Assembly (NCBI GenBank): GCA_036365515.1
Contig: CM070874.1
Coordinates: 51,428,583 to 51,492,582 of the forward strand
From: Torymus aiolomorphi
Lineage: Eukaryota; Arthropoda; Insecta; Hymenoptera; Torymidae
Length of the DNA: 64,000 bases
Direction: 5' to 3'
Of this stretch, positions 32,909-44,917 are shown in pieces. Positions within the stretch are counted from its first letter, which is position 1. Each line of letters starts with the position of its first letter. Under the pieces are notes generated by a model, which was not told the origin of the DNA, did not search any database, and worked only from the letters and a program-made list of their open reading frames with translations. Position numbers and translations under genes: made by a program.

Positions 32909-33064
32909 GCCTCACAAGCTTTGCTGACTGGTCCAGGGTGCAGTTCACCACAAGCCTCACAAGCTTTGCTGAACTGACGCAGTCAGATCAACACAAGCCT
33001 CACAAGCTTTGCTGACTGTACGGGCAGATCGACACAAGTCTCACAAGCTTTACGATACTGTACC
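32909..33064 (+). repeat. ~41-bp tandem repeat, four copies
   Basis: ACAAGCCTCACAAGCTTTGCTGA recurs at ~32909, 32950, 32991 and (variant) 33032. It lies just downstream of the predicted start site, so it would be in the transcript leader. Confidence 0.85.
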
Positions 33065-33235
33065 AACTCAATTCTATTTAAAAGAGGAAAAAATAAAAAA
33101 TTCAAAATATTCAAATTACTCAAAATTTTAGTTCAATTTCTTTTTACCAAATTCCAAATTACTATATTCAAAAAATTATAAACAAAAAGGAGATTTACAA
33201 AATAAGAAAGGTAAATAAAGTCAAAAATAAAAAAC

Positions 33236-33819
33236 AAATAAATTATTGTATTATTTTGGATTGTGAATATCCGATTGGCCTTGGTCTTACGGACTTTAAT
33301 GGACAGGAGTTATTCACGATACACAAATCATTTAGTGCGAGTTTTACGAACTTGGTGCAATTTGATTTGACAAAATAGTATAAATTTTATTTTTCTTAGA
33401 AAAATTTAGATTTCAAAGTTGAGAATATTATTAGAATTCAGGTTCAAATAAATAAATTATTGTATTATTTTGGATTGTGAATATCCGATTGGCCTTGGTC
33501 TTACGGACTTTAATGGACAGGAGTTATTCACGATACACAAATCATTTAGTGCGAGTTTTACGAACTTGGTGCAATTTGATTTGACAAAATAGTATAAATT
33601 TTATTTTTCTTAGAAAAATTTAGATTTCAAAGTTGAGAATATTATTAAAATTCAGGTTCAAATAAATAAATTATTGTATTATTTTGGATTGTGAATATCC
33701 GATTGGCCTTGGTCTTACGGACTTTAATGGACAGGAGTTATTCACGATACACAAATCATTTAGTGCGAGTTTTACGAACTTGATGCAATTTGATTTGACA
33801 AAATAGTATAAATTTTATT
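33236..33819 (+). repeat. 214-bp tandem repeat, 2.7 copies
   Basis: AATTATTGTATTATTTTGGATTGTG starts at 33241, 33455 and 33669, exactly 214 bases apart. Copies are almost identical; the third stops after ~150 bases. Confidence 0.95.
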
Positions 33820-34260
33820 TCAAGAAAGAGAGTTTCCAATATCAATTGTCATTAAAATAATAGAAAAGAAATATTAAAGAAATAAATTCTAATTTTGATA
33901 GGTTAGGGAAGGGCGAAACTGAGAATAACCTGAGATGGGAAAAATTTAGTATTATCCAACATACAGAATTCCTGGGCTCGTGACCTTTCTCCTATCCATA
34001 CAAGAGGCATGCGCAACAAAAATTGTTTTTACGAGACAAATGTGCTGCTTCTGTTGGTCCTTGTAAAACCCAAATCCTGAGTCCAAAAGAAGAAATTAAT
34101 CAAACTCAGATTTTAACGACAACAGTGAATTTTGTTACTACACTCCTTTCCTTAGCTCGTCCATGGTCTATTAGCTGGCGCAGCTACGACCAAAAAGAGC
34201 ACTGACTCTTAAATGAGTTAATAATCCCAGTCGTGTCATGTTTTAGGACGTGACACATGA
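33820..34260. other. possible retroelement leader with PBS-like TGGCGCAG
   Basis: TGGCGCAGCTACG at 34174 resembles the start of gypsy-type primer-binding sites (TGGCGCAG). Together with the upstream promoter this might be the remains of a 5' LTR, but no coding region follows. Confidence 0.25.
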
Positions 34261-35804
34261 TTGCCGCACACATCTTGTAAAATTAAAAACAATCAGTTTA
34301 TGAACTATAATTACTGATAATAAAAGCTTTTTTAACATTCTTGTATACTTTTTCAAATAATTATCTGAATCTTGTGTAGAAAAATATTTACTGAGAAATC
34401 CTCTGAAACATTTTGACGTCTCCCACCGGGAGAAAATTATAAAATTAGATTAACTGAGCACTTTTATTTGTTGAAATTTTCACAACAATAACACATCATT
34501 TTTGCTTTTTTCTGTATTTTAATGTTCATTTGGCATCATTTTTTAATTCGTGGTTAAGTAAATATGTACAAGAGCACAGCACTAATATCGACTCAGTTTC
34601 TTGAAGTATAGACAAAAAATGCTTTTTCTTAACCAAGGCTCTAACGTCTCACATTATTTTAAATTCTGATTTTAAGTAGAGGTTTTAAATTTGTTATGAA
34701 CACTTCATTTAACACATCATACCGCTACTTTACTTCATTTATTATACAAAACATTTTATTATATCTGATCTGAAAACTTGCACTGACTTCACTATAATTA
34801 TATTATAGATATGTCTTGAAAAATATTGTGTCGTAAATAATAATATATTTGCCCCATAGTAATATTGGTTTGGTTTTTCTATCTTGAGTAGTACGCGTCT
34901 GTTCTTGTATTAAAATAACTTTTTCTTGTTCATTAATAATAACTCCAAGGGTCATGAGGGTACTCGTTCATTTTTGTTAATTCAAAATTAGATTTTTCAG
35001 GCAGTACACAGTTAGAATTCCTCAACATTATTGGCTATAATTATATATATATCTTCAAAATGACTCGAAAAAAATCTTCTGGTATAATTAATATCTGTAA
35101 AAATAAAAAATCTCACAAAGTATCAAGTTTAAAAAAATGATTTTAGCCATTTAACATTTAGCTAGTAAGTACTTATCTAATGAACGTTATTTTCCCCATT
35201 TATTGATAGACGAATAGATCAATTTTTCTCATCACCAGTTGGCAACTTGAGATCTTTCAAATACATAACTAATTAACTAACTTACGATATGATAACATTT
35301 GTAAAATGTATATCTATAAAATAATAGATAGATAAAAATTCTTCTTCTTAGATTGCTGAGAATAAGTTCTTAACCTAAACAATCTAGCAACATCTTGAGA
35401 TCTTTGAAATGTGTTATTAACTAACTCACGATATGATAACATTTGTATATAAAAAAATACTGACATGTTGTATGTAAGATTAGATCGATCAGAAACGGGT
35501 GTGTATATATATATATAGATATACAAGCGTAAGATAGACGACAACCGGAAGTGTCGTAAGAGCTGCAAACCGGACGCCGGAATAAGGAGAAGAAAAGTAT
35601 AAAAGGAAATCGCACATAAAAAAATTCAGCTCTCTACATCTTCTGAACGAGATAATCTTTTTAAATAAATTGTTTTGATTTGAGTAGAGCAATGAAATGG
35701 CTTTCGATTAAGAGGGATATGTTATATAGTAAAAACTAACGCAATATACGTAAAAGCGCATTGAATTTTTCGTAGACCCATTTCAATGTACATGTAGCAC
35801 GGGT
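34261..35804. other. AT-rich DNA with a small duplication, no gene
   Basis: AACTTGAGATCTTTCAAATACATAACTAA...GATATGATAACATTTGTA (35245-35305) and a diverged copy (35390-35450) form a direct repeat. No supported gene. Confidence 0.45.
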
Positions 35805-35862
35805 CGCTCCTTTAGGCTTCTTCTATACTTGCCTTCGGAGCGCTCCCGCGCTCCTTGATTAT
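35805..35862 (-). repeat. dispersed repeat, GCGCTCCCGCGCTCC family (inverted copy)
   Basis: Complement of 4797-4872. Confidence 0.6.
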
Positions 35863-36556
35863 AAAAGTATAATAATAAGATACATAATTACGTTTGATTA
35901 CAATGTTAAATGGAATAAACACATTGAAATAGTACATTACGATACGGATGTGGAAGGTGATTATTTACCGCATGAGACGTGTTTCGCACGAGCGAAGTGA
36001 GTGAGAAAAGTCGAATGCGGTAAAAGTCATCTTACGCACCAGTGTCATACAGTATTTTATACCACGAGAGTCGAATAATCATATTAAAGTTATGATTTTG
36101 ATGTTAGAGTGGTATAAACATAATTAAAAAAAACGATATATCTACTTTTTATTTTTTACATAATGACAAATACTATGCAAACTAAAACATTGTTGATATG
36201 TTATTATGCTCTTTTTAATAGCATTATAAATTATGGGATAAAAAATAGCTTGGGGTGATTTATGTATGAATAGTCTACGACCATTACAAAATCTACAAAG
36301 CAAAAGCTTTAAAATTATACACAAAAATACTTTTGCGATTGAAGAACTAATATTATTATGAGTAACTAAAAAAGTAGATATCAGAGATAAACAATTAATA
36401 CAAGAAATAAAAGTACGCAGATACGAAAAAAACTAAAACAAAAACTGCTACATAGAAGCTGTCAGAACTTATAATTCTTTGCCAAATGATCTAAAAAATA
36501 AGATATGTAATAGAATTACAATTACTTCTTGCTCAAATGATATTTTACAGTATATT
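35863..36556 (+). pseudogene. LINE ORF2 C-terminal fragment, solitary copy of giant-palindrome arm sequence
   Basis: Nearly the same sequence forms the outer arms of the 47.3-54.8 kb palindrome. Within it, 36160-36500 decodes in pieces to YYALFNSIINYGI, IAWGD, LRPLQNLQ and a YIEAVRTYNSLPNDL tail, colinear with the C-terminus of the Jockey-like ORF2 at 17.85-18.25 kb. Multiple stops and frameshifts. The upstream 35863-36120 part is noncoding and contains GTATAAAATACTG-type sequence. Confidence 0.65.
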
Positions 36557-37255
36557 TAAATTACAATTATTCAACTGACATACACTACTAATGGTTCGTG
36601 AATTCAAGTTTACTATTATAAATACCAAACAAATTTTACTCGTATTATCCTTGCTTGATATATCTTACAGTTTTCCTAAAAAGCATATCCTAAAATATCT
36701 GACATTTTTACACGATCACACTCTGAAAAAAAGTTTATGGTATTTGGCACTCTCATTCCCTCCAATTTATCTTGCGTGCTTCCCACGAAAATCCTCCTTT
36801 ATTGCGCTGCTCGAAAACTCTCACGACAATTTTATCACATAAATAAGTAAGCCGAAAGAGTTTGCTTTTCGCCAAAATTCTATGCATAAATTCCAGTTGT
36901 CTACGAAATCCGTATTAGTTCCGATATTTGACTCGCACTTGGCAATGCAATACATGTAAATTTCGTCTTTAATGCATAAATGCCACACGCCTGCACGAAG
37001 GTGGAAAGTGAAGAGCGGGTCTTCCATACACGACGACAAAGACGGCGAAACCATACATGCAGCACGCTGTCTAGCAAGAGATATCAACAGTAGTGGTAAA
37101 AGACACACCAAGATTTTATCTGAATGAAGCCCCGAATAGACAAAAGACGGGTGTGAGAATTTTTGGTAAGTGCACAATCATACACCGCAGAATAAAGAAA
37201 GAGGCGTATCTTGTGTGCTTGAGGGGAGGCAAGAGAAACGGAACGTAAAGGGAGA

Positions 37256-37292
<37 letters not shown>

Positions 37293-37368
37293 AAGAGAGA
37301 ATCACAGCCCTAAGCCCCTCCCGCGCATCTGCTAGCTTCATAAAATATTCTTCGTCGCAATTGCGCGT

Positions 37369-37412
<44 letters not shown>

Positions 37413-38060
37413 TCTCTCTCTTTCGCGATCTCGCATAGTGCGATAGTAGTAGGGCTCACGCCAGCTATCGACAGAGGCGAGAGCGACAGCGAGACAGAGA
37501 CACATCGGCAATGTGCGGTTAGTCACGTGTGTCAAATAGGAAGTCTAAATAGATTACACGCTGAGTGGGTGACTCGCAGGGAACCGATTGGGTGGCTGGA
37601 AGGGTACCGATTCCCTGTCTCACTTCGATATCCTCTATCTTTTTCCGACCTGTCTGTCGCTTCAACTCTGTTTATTGTTCGTGTATTCATGCCCCCCCCA
37701 TCCCCCTCTCTATCGCTCTTTCGCTCTCTCCCTATCTGTTCTTGTGTTATCCAATTCTCGTTCATTTTGCACCCCTTATTGCACGTTCGACCGTCTGTTT
37801 CCCTGTGCGCGTTTTCATTCTTTCTTTTTTTGTGTCTGGCTCTACATATTTTAGGCGCATTGACCTTTTTCTGGTTCTATGTATGCGTGTGCTTCCCCAA
37901 ATTGGTTGCTTTATACATCAACACACAATTTGCTATTGCTAAAGTTTTTAAAATAGACCAATTATATTTGATTGGAATACATTTTTTCTCATTTGATAGG
38001 CCATATAATAGAAAAGAAAAATAGTGGGCTAACGAAAACAGTCTTGTAACACTGGTTTAA
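36557..38060. other. GA/CT-rich region, no gene recognised
   Basis: Includes a GA tract at 37247-37302 and a (CT)n microsatellite at 37371-37420. Frames around 37.5-38.0 kb are hydrophobic or low complexity with no nameable motif. A host exon or 5' leader cannot be excluded. Confidence 0.35.
37371..37420. repeat. (CT)n microsatellite
   Basis: About 50 bases of CT repeats. Confidence 0.95.
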
Positions 38061-38769
38061 GGCGGGTCTTTTTTGGAAAAACACATCCAATATTTTGGAA
38101 TAAAATCCGTGATAAATAATGATTATTACAACGTCTGTCTGAAATTTCAAGATAGCGCTAGGCAAAGAAATTAATGTATACGAGATTGATTAAAATCAAG
38201 TTTTGAAGTTACATTACTATTGAGTTTTATGGAAAAATGGGATTTTATTTTTTATGTTTCAATAACTTTTTTACTTCTAGCTTATTTTAATCAGTAAGAA
38301 AATGGATATATATTATAGAGGCAATCAGAAAATAGAAGCAATTGAAAAATAAACGGCTTCACCAAGGTCTCGCAAAATTGTGTAAGAGGATCTCCAGTGA
38401 TTTGAAAAAAAAAGTTTTTAATGGCTTATTCATAGCTTAAAGAGAAACTTTAATTTGTTAGCCCTATCCACTTAGACTTGACCAAGTTATAGCATAAACA
38501 TAAATATTTATTATCAAAATATAGGGTTTTAATAAAAGTTCCTCGTGCAAAGTGTTGCAAGAAAACCTTTTCAAAAAATTTTCCCATATTTTGCCAAAAG
38601 GAAAAAGTTTAAATTATTCAAAACTCTTAAAGTTATAGCTGTTCATAAATTCATGCACGTGGTTAACAAAAATATTTTTCTTTTCAATTGCCTATATATA
38701 ACTTTCTGCAATAGAACTTAACCCATTTTAACTCTGAGCCCCACATATGACAATACTTATATAGTAACT

Positions 38770-39890
38770 CTACCGAAAAATCTCAGGTGAGATCTCATGT
38801 GACGTTTGCTAACATAATTTTAAGGTGAGATCTCAGGTGAGATTCTCATCTGAATTTGACTTAGAAAATTTTTTACTTTTTTGAAACTGAGCCATTAAAT
38901 TCAGAAGAGATCTCAGGGGAGTTTCTCACCTGAGTTTTCATTATAATATTTTTTACTTATTTGGAATATAGCCATTAAATTCAGATAAGATCTCAGGTGA
39001 GATTCTCAGGTGAGATTCTCACCTCAGTTTTCATTACAATATTTTTAACTTATGTTGAACATAGTCAATTAGATTCAGATGAGATCTCACGTGAGAATCT
39101 CACCTGAGCTTTAAGAACTTGTTCTTTTATACTTATAAGTAAATAGATTATATTTTGGACTTACTAGGAGAGTGTCAGGGATTCGCATTACCGATTCGAA
39201 AAATGTCCATAACTTGAGTAAAATTTTTTTCTGGGAGCGATATCTTCTTGATAAAATAGCGAAAAACAGCGAAAAACATTTTTAAAAAAGCCGATTTTTG
39301 GCTATTACTTAACAGGATTTGATTTTACACATAAACGTTTAATACAAAAGTTGTAGGCAATGTTTAAACAAAACTACTTTTTCCTATTGAACATTTTTTT
39401 TTTTTTTGCACAATCAATTCCTGACGAGTTAAACTCATAAAAACGATTTTTAACGCCTAAATATACATAAATAGGACAATTTTTGTCTATAACTTGACAG
39501 GTTTTTACTTTACACAAATATGTTGAATACAAAAGTTGTAAATAATATTTAAACAAAAATTTTTATATTTAACATTTTCAATGTAAAAGCAATTCCTAAC
39601 GAGTTAGACCTACAAAAACGATTTTCAATGCCTAAATACACCTGAAATAGTCGATTTTCGCTTATTGTTCAACGATTTGACTTTACACAAAAATGTTAGA
39701 CAAAAAAGATATAGATAACATTTAAACAAAACTTTTTTCCAATTAACATTTTCAAGTACAATCAATTCATGATGATCTAAACCTATAAACACGATTTTTA
39801 ACACCTCAATACAACTTATATAGTCAATTTTCGCTTATTATTTTAACAAAATTCGATTTGACACAGAAATATTAAACCGCTGCTAACTGC
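38770..39890. repeat. GAGATCTCA cluster plus ~190-bp degenerate tandem repeat
   Basis: 38783-39112 holds many (A)GATCTCAGGTGAGAT words separated by ATTAAATTCAGA-type spacers. 39285-39870 has about three degenerate copies of a unit with TTTACAC-AAA-GTT-AATACAAAAGTTGTA and CAATTC-TGACGAGTTAAAC. The stretch 38770-39480 is repeated in inverted orientation at 59400-60135. Confidence 0.75.
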
Positions 39891-40047
39891 TTTAGCAGAA
39901 TGTTTTCTCAAAGAGAATTGATAAATTACAATAATTTTTTTAAATGTACATTTTAATATATAATTTCATTCTTTCTGCATATCTGATTTCCCATAAATAC
40001 AATTATTCAAAATGATCAAGAAAATTATATTTAAAATAGTTATGTAG

Positions 40048-41056
40048 TATAACGAGGTTCCAAGATAAAATACGGAGAAGATAAGTATCTCGGTCCTCCG
40101 TATTCTATCGAACCCGTTAGGCTCTCGTTCCCGCGAATTCGTGTATCTCGAGCGTGTGTTGACATCGCTCGGACGATGTATTCGCGTTAGCTACGCGCGG
40201 GGCAAGCGCGACTTTGACCGTTGCTAAGTCGCGCCCGATTCTTTTTGAATCAGATTCTCTCGGGCTGTCAAACCGCGCGTACGCGAGTTAATTTGATCGT
40301 CCGCGAAGAAAACGGTATCGTGCGTCCTCGCCGGTGCAGAGCAGCGCCCGTACACGTACCGACCACGAAGAGCAGCGCACGTGAGCAATCCGAGCCACTC
40401 CTGGGGTCCGAAGCGTCTGTAGGTGAACGCTGGACGTTAGGACTCGGCCTGAACACTCCGAAGTCGACCGGAGGATAAGGCCTGACGCAGGAGCGGATTC
40501 GTGAGCGAGCGACGAGCGGAGCGCACTCCCCTCCCGGTAAGACTCTTCGCCTATTTTCCGCGCAGCGATTGATTTGTATTTTCGGCTCGCAGCGGCGAGC
40601 GGCCGGTGTCTTGATCGCCGGCCCAGCGAAAAACAATCACCTCGATCCGCCCGCGCCGAGCGGCGGATCTCCCGTCTTCTTGTCAACACGCAACGCGACG
40701 CGTATTTTGTATAGTATAACTGAGAATAGATCTTGTTATAGTTTTGAATGTAACCAAGACCACTCGTTATTTATTAACCTTCACCTAACCTTCTCCCGGA
40801 TACCGCCGCCTCCGCGGGATCGTCGAACCGAGACGACGATCATTCTGAGTGGCCGCGCCTCGCGTCTAGCTAGCGCGAGTATTAACCCTTTCCGGCACAC
40901 GGAAAAGTCGAGTTCAATCGTAGACTCGACATTTGTAAACAGGGATCCAGAGAACATCAACCCCGAGTGCTCGTCGTAGAAGTAGCACTCGACGGCACCG
41001 TGTTCTAGGGTTCGGTTCGCGGAATTACAAAAGATTTCCCCAGGCCTCCTGTTTCA
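40048..41056 (+). repeat. 5' LTR (1009 bp)
   Basis: From TATAACGAGGTTCC to CCTCCTGTTTCA. Differs from the 3' LTR at roughly fifteen positions, with a small cluster near 40503-40522. Frames inside it (for example 40221-40478) are duplicated in the 3' LTR and are probably not genes. Confidence 0.92.
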
Positions 41057-41058
41057 AA

Positions 41059-41075
41059 TGGCGCCCTAACGTGTT
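41059..41075 (+). promoter_or_regulatory. primer-binding-site-like TGGCGCCCTAACG
   Basis: Two bases after the 5' LTR. Nearly the same as the TRIM site at 5365. Confidence 0.7.
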
Positions 41076-41825
41076 GGGTTTAAGGAGAAGGTTAGAGGCC
41101 GGTACATTCGAAACCGGCCTATTCAAATCGCGTTTCGTTTAAATTCGCCCGCGCACAAATCACTGCACCGGACTAATCAGCAGACGGCCAGTGGCCATAA
41201 GCCGTTACAGCTGATAGGCGCAGTGATTTAAACTCGCCAAGTCGAGGTGCCGGGCGTAAACAAACAGACAAGAAGACTCGCGGCGCGCATAGAAACATAA
41301 ACACAAAACAGCAGATTGCTTGTTTTTGTAGGTGTTTATGTTTATGCTCGGGCAGTATTGTGTATACTTGTCCCGAGTCTTTTAAACTGCTGTAAAGCCA
41401 GGGCGAGAGCATTTAAACGACGATTATCGTTGTTTTCGTCGTCATATGTGGCGAAAATTAAATTCCTTTTTTTGACGCGAGGTTTAAAACGATTTTCACG
41501 CGATTTTTTTTTGGTTTGACCGTGCCTGTGCGTGCAGCCGGTCGAAAGTGAGAATACTTTCATCCTTTTTTTTTTGGTTGCGGGAATTATTTAAATCGTT
41601 ATCGTCGCGAATTTTTTTTTGGAATAGCCACGCTCTCTCCCTAGCTAGCTGCATCGAGATACGTCATTCTCGAGCAGCTTGGGACAATTGTGGGTGGTAG
41701 TTAGAATTCTAACATTGTAATTTGCGTAACAGACGGCCAATTAGAGAGAGAATCTCAGCAGTTAGTTGCGCATACACACACAATTCGTCACCAAATTTTT
41801 TATATAATCGGTCTAGTTTCGCAAG

Positions 41826-41984
41826 ATGGAATCATCGACCCCAGAAGAACTAGCCGATAGGATGGAGCATTGGCGCAAAAATCTAGAGCTGAGCTTTGAA
41901 GCTGTAATAGAAGCAAATATAGCTCTAGATTTAAGAAGCACCGGACATCTCGAGGGGATTCTAAGCGAATCGCTCAATGGCTAA
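41826..41984 (+). CDS. small leader ORF of the gag-only element
   Basis: 52 codons (MESSTPEELADRMEHWRKNL...), acidic and predicted helical. Its TAA overlaps the next ATG as TAATG, so the two frames could be linked by termination-reinitiation or be one Gag frame broken by a shift. No recognised domain. Preceded by 770 bases of leader without a convincing gene. Confidence 0.45.
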   Translation: MESSTPEELADRMEHWRKNLELSFEAVIEANIALDLRSTGHLEGILSESLNG

Positions 41985-42475
41985 TGGGAAGTTACAACCC
42001 AGCCCACTTCACACAAGAAATAAGTGGAAGTGATTACGAGCAGTTCACAAGGAGGCTCGATTGCAGGAATAAGTTCGTCAACACGACGACCCTCAATACA
42101 AGCGGCACTCCAGAAGTGAACCGAATTGCCGATCCCTCAACCCACAGCCTGTTTCAGCAATTGGCGTCGAACAAAGCAGTCGACAACAACTTGCTGAGTT
42201 CCATAAGGACACATGTCTTGCAGATGAACCAAAGAGCAGGGAGTCCTCCCGACGTAAGACACGAGGCTCTTACGTCACCACGGAGCACTTTATCTCCAGC
42301 GGGAGGACCGGGTGATGTCCAGGTGCACCTAAGGTGCAGCACAGCTTGGGGAGGGGAGATTCCACGATCTCATCCCAGTCCGAAGAATCTGAGAACGCGA
42401 GTTGCTCGGGGAATGCAGACCACACATGGATTTCGGACAGCTGCGCAGCAACCGCACCATCGCCATCAAATTTAG
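41984..42475 (+). pseudogene. Gag N-terminal region
   Basis: ATG in the TAATG overlap. 163 codons, Ser/Thr/Asn-rich (MGSYNPAHFTQEISGS...), no motif I can name. From about 42334 the likely coding frame changes: a repeat unit of ~140-170 bp (starting CAGC-TGGGGAGG at ~42341, 42509 and 42647) occurs three times, and each unit reads best in a different frame (LGRGDSTIS, PGEGDPPSF, PGEGRFSKL). That implies several small indels, so Gag is probably broken or the repeats are only loosely constrained. Confidence 0.5.
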
Positions 42476-42608
42476 CTTCCATCCACGAATTCGACGTCGG
42501 AGTAAGCACAGCCTGGGGAGGGAGATCCTCCAAGCTTCCCCCTGTTCGAGAAGTCTGACACTTCACGTCGCTTGGCGTATACAGACCGCCTGAGGGCACC
42601 GAACGGCT

Positions 42609-43277
42609 GTGCTGAATACTCCCAAGCTCACGACGACGGAGCAAATGCAGCCTGGGGAAGGAAGATTTTCCAAGCTTCCCCGGTCCGAAGCGTCCGATAT
42701 GGCCCGTTTATGGAATACATCGGCATCGGACGGCTGTATTACTCATTCCCAGACTCCTGAAGACGAAGAGCAGACAAGCCTTCCAAGGAGCAACGAGGAA
42801 GAGATTAATAGTCTGGTGACGACACAACCGGTGGACCGAACGCTGATTACTTCGCAATTTCGCAACGTATCGACGCAAGCAGAAGGCGAGCGTCATTGCG
42901 AATGCGAATGTAATCAGACGCGTAAATTGGAGGAGGAGAAAGTTAGGCGCCTAAGCGAAGAGGTAAGGCGACTGCACGACGAGCTGCGCCAGCTACGCGC
43001 GCAAATGTCGTCACTTCATAATTCCGCTGCGCCTAACAAGAAACGAGCCGCAGGTGCAGCCAAACACTCTGCAAAGCAACCTCGATCGGACCTAGGGACT
43101 AAAGACAACAAGAAGTCGTCCCGAAGTCTTCAAAAGTCCAGCTCGACAGGGAAAAAGAGGCGTATGCAGCGGCCATGCAACGACCTCCAAAGTTATCCAA
43201 AAGAGATAAAGGCAGAAAACCCTCGAGTGGACTGGGTTCGAATCAAGGAACACGTTCGAATCCTTGGACGACGGTAG
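42609..43277 (+). pseudogene. Gag middle region with coiled coil and basic tail
   Basis: Reads through the third repeat unit, then an acidic stretch, a CECECNQ Cys cluster and a strong heptad-like coiled coil (KLEEEKVRRLSEEVRRLHDE...), followed by a Lys/Arg/Ser-rich segment. Coiled coil plus basic tail fit a Gag multimerisation and RNA-binding region. The frame overlaps the zinc-knuckle frame by ~100 bases. Confidence 0.55.
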
Positions 43278-43756
43278 CCTCTCGACGTTCCAAACAGCGG
43301 TATATCCAGCAGGGGTTGGATAGTCGAGTATACCGCTCGTCAAGATCGAGGAACGCGCTCGGAGCATATAACTCCCCACCACCGAGTCCAACCAGAAAAT
43401 TGTGTTGGACGTGTAGGTCACCAACGCACCTTCACTGGGCCTGCCCGGAGCGGAAAGAGGGCCCGAAGACGAAGTCAAGAAGAAGGCAAGACAACCTGCC
43501 AAGTCAACCTAGGAGGAATGACGGCAGTTGTCGACCGGAGCCCCAGCGCCAGAAGTGCCAACCGTCTCCGGTCCATCAATCGTCATGGGACTGGTCCCGA
43601 CCGCCGTTGGAATTCAGCGGAATTACGGTGATGAGCGACCCACCGTGTGCGTGCGCGGGACGATCCCTCGATGTGGATCGTTTGATCAGCCGTTTAGTGC
43701 ACGAGCTGATCCGCGCGTATCCGGAACTGCCGTCTCTGCCGCTGATGACGACATAA
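43175..43756 (+). CDS. Gag nucleocapsid-like frame with one CCHC zinc knuckle
   Basis: 193 codons. WTTVASRR near residue 35 is a common lead-in to insect Gag nucleocapsids, and CWTCRSPTHLHWAC is an exact C-x2-C-x4-H-x4-C knuckle (about residues 72-85). Downstream it is Arg/Pro-rich and ends ~60 bases before the purine tract. In such elements this domain packages the RNA. The overlap with the preceding frame could be a programmed shift or a lesion. Confidence 0.7.
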   Translation: MQRPPKLSKRDKGRKPSSGLGSNQGTRSNPWTTVASRRSKQRYIQQGLDSRVYRSSRSRNALGAYNSPPPSPTRKLCWTCRSPTHLHWACPERKEGPKTKSRRRQDNLPSQPRRNDGSCRPEPQRQKCQPSPVHQSSWDWSRPPLEFSGITVMSDPPCACAGRSLDVDRLISRLVHELIRAYPELPSLPLMTT

Positions 43757-43814
43757 ACTCGAATCGAACGAGAGCCTCAGTATCGAGTTGCTTCTCTTCC
43801 GCTACGCAACGTCT

Positions 43815-43824
43815 GGGAGAGGGG
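43815..43824 (+). promoter_or_regulatory. polypurine tract
   Basis: GGGAGAGGGG directly before the 3' LTR. Confidence 0.75.
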
Positions 43825-44833
43825 TATAACGAGGTTCCAAGATAAAATACGGAGAAGATAAGTATCTCGGTCCTCCGTATTCTATCGAACCCGTTAGGCT
43901 CTCGTTCCCGCGAATTCGTGTATCTCGAGCGTGTGTTGACATCGTTCGGACGATGTATTCGCGTTAGCTACGCGCGGGGCAGGCGCGACTTTGACCGTTG
44001 CTAAGTCGCGCCCGATTCTTTTTGAATCAGATTCTCTCGGGCTGTCAAACCGCGCGTACGCGAGTTAATTTGATCGTCCGCGAAGAAAACGGTATCGTGC
44101 GTCCTCGCCGGTGCAGAGCAGCGCCCGTACACGTACCGACCACGAAGAGCAGCGCACGTGAGCAATCCGAGCCACTCCTGGGGTCCGAAGCGTCTGTAGG
44201 TGAACGCTGGACGTTAGGACTCGGCCTGAACACTCCGAAGTCGACCGGAGGATAAGGCCTGACGCAGGAGCGGATTCGTGAGGGAGTGATGACGGGACTG
44301 CACTCCCCTCCCGGTAAGACTCTTCGCCTATTTTCCGCGCAGCGATTGAATTGTATTTTCGGCTCGCAGGGGCGAGCGGCCGGTGTCTTGATCGCCGGCC
44401 CAGCGAAAAACAATCACCTCGATCCGCCCGCGCCGAGCGGCGGATCTCCCGCCTTCTTGTCAACACGCAACGCGACGCGTATTTTGTATAGTATAACTGA
44501 GAATAGATCTTGTTATAGTTTTGAATGTAACCAAGACCACTCGTTATTTATTAACCTTCACCTAACCTTCTCCCGGATACCGCCGCCTCCGCGGGATCGT
44601 CGAACCGAGACGACGATCATTCTGAGTGGCCGCGCCTCGCGTCTAGCTAGCGCGAGTATTAACCCTTTCCGGCACACGGAAAAGTCGAGTTCAATCGTGG
44701 ACTCGACATTTGTAAACAGGGATCCAGAGAACATCAACCCCGAGTGCTCGTCGTAGAAGTAGCACTCGACGGCACCGTGTTCTAGGGTTCGGTTCGCGGA
44801 ATTACAAAAGATTTCCCCAGGCCTCCCGTTTCA
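43825..44833 (+). repeat. 3' LTR (1009 bp)
   Basis: Same ends as the 5' LTR and followed by GTAG. Confidence 0.92.
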
Positions 44834-44917
44834 GTAGTAATTATTAAATTGCAAATTAAAAAGTTTAAGGTATAATCACATGCTATTTATTGAATTTATA
44901 AATTAATTGCATTCCTT

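Larger units (their letters stand above)
40048..44833 (+). mobile_element. gag-only non-autonomous LTR retrotransposon
   Basis: 4786 bp with two LTRs of equal length (1009 bp) and ~98% identity, flanked by GTAG on both sides (40044-40047, 44834-44837). A primer-binding site and purine tract are in the right places. The 2.77-kb interior encodes only Gag-like protein; no protease, RT, RNase H or integrase is seen. LTRs begin TATAACGAGG and end GTTTCA rather than TG...CA. Markedly GC-richer than its surroundings, consistent with recent arrival. It must depend on another element for replication. Confidence 0.9.

Noticed and set aside
37000..38060. Host gene promoter or exon in a GA/CT-rich, less AT-rich area
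   Set aside because: No consistent frame, splice pair or known motif; kept only as an unassigned region.
40221..40980. Arg-rich frames as host genes
   Set aside because: They lie within the 1009-bp LTR and are repeated in the other LTR at 43998-44756; GC-rich sequence is open by composition.
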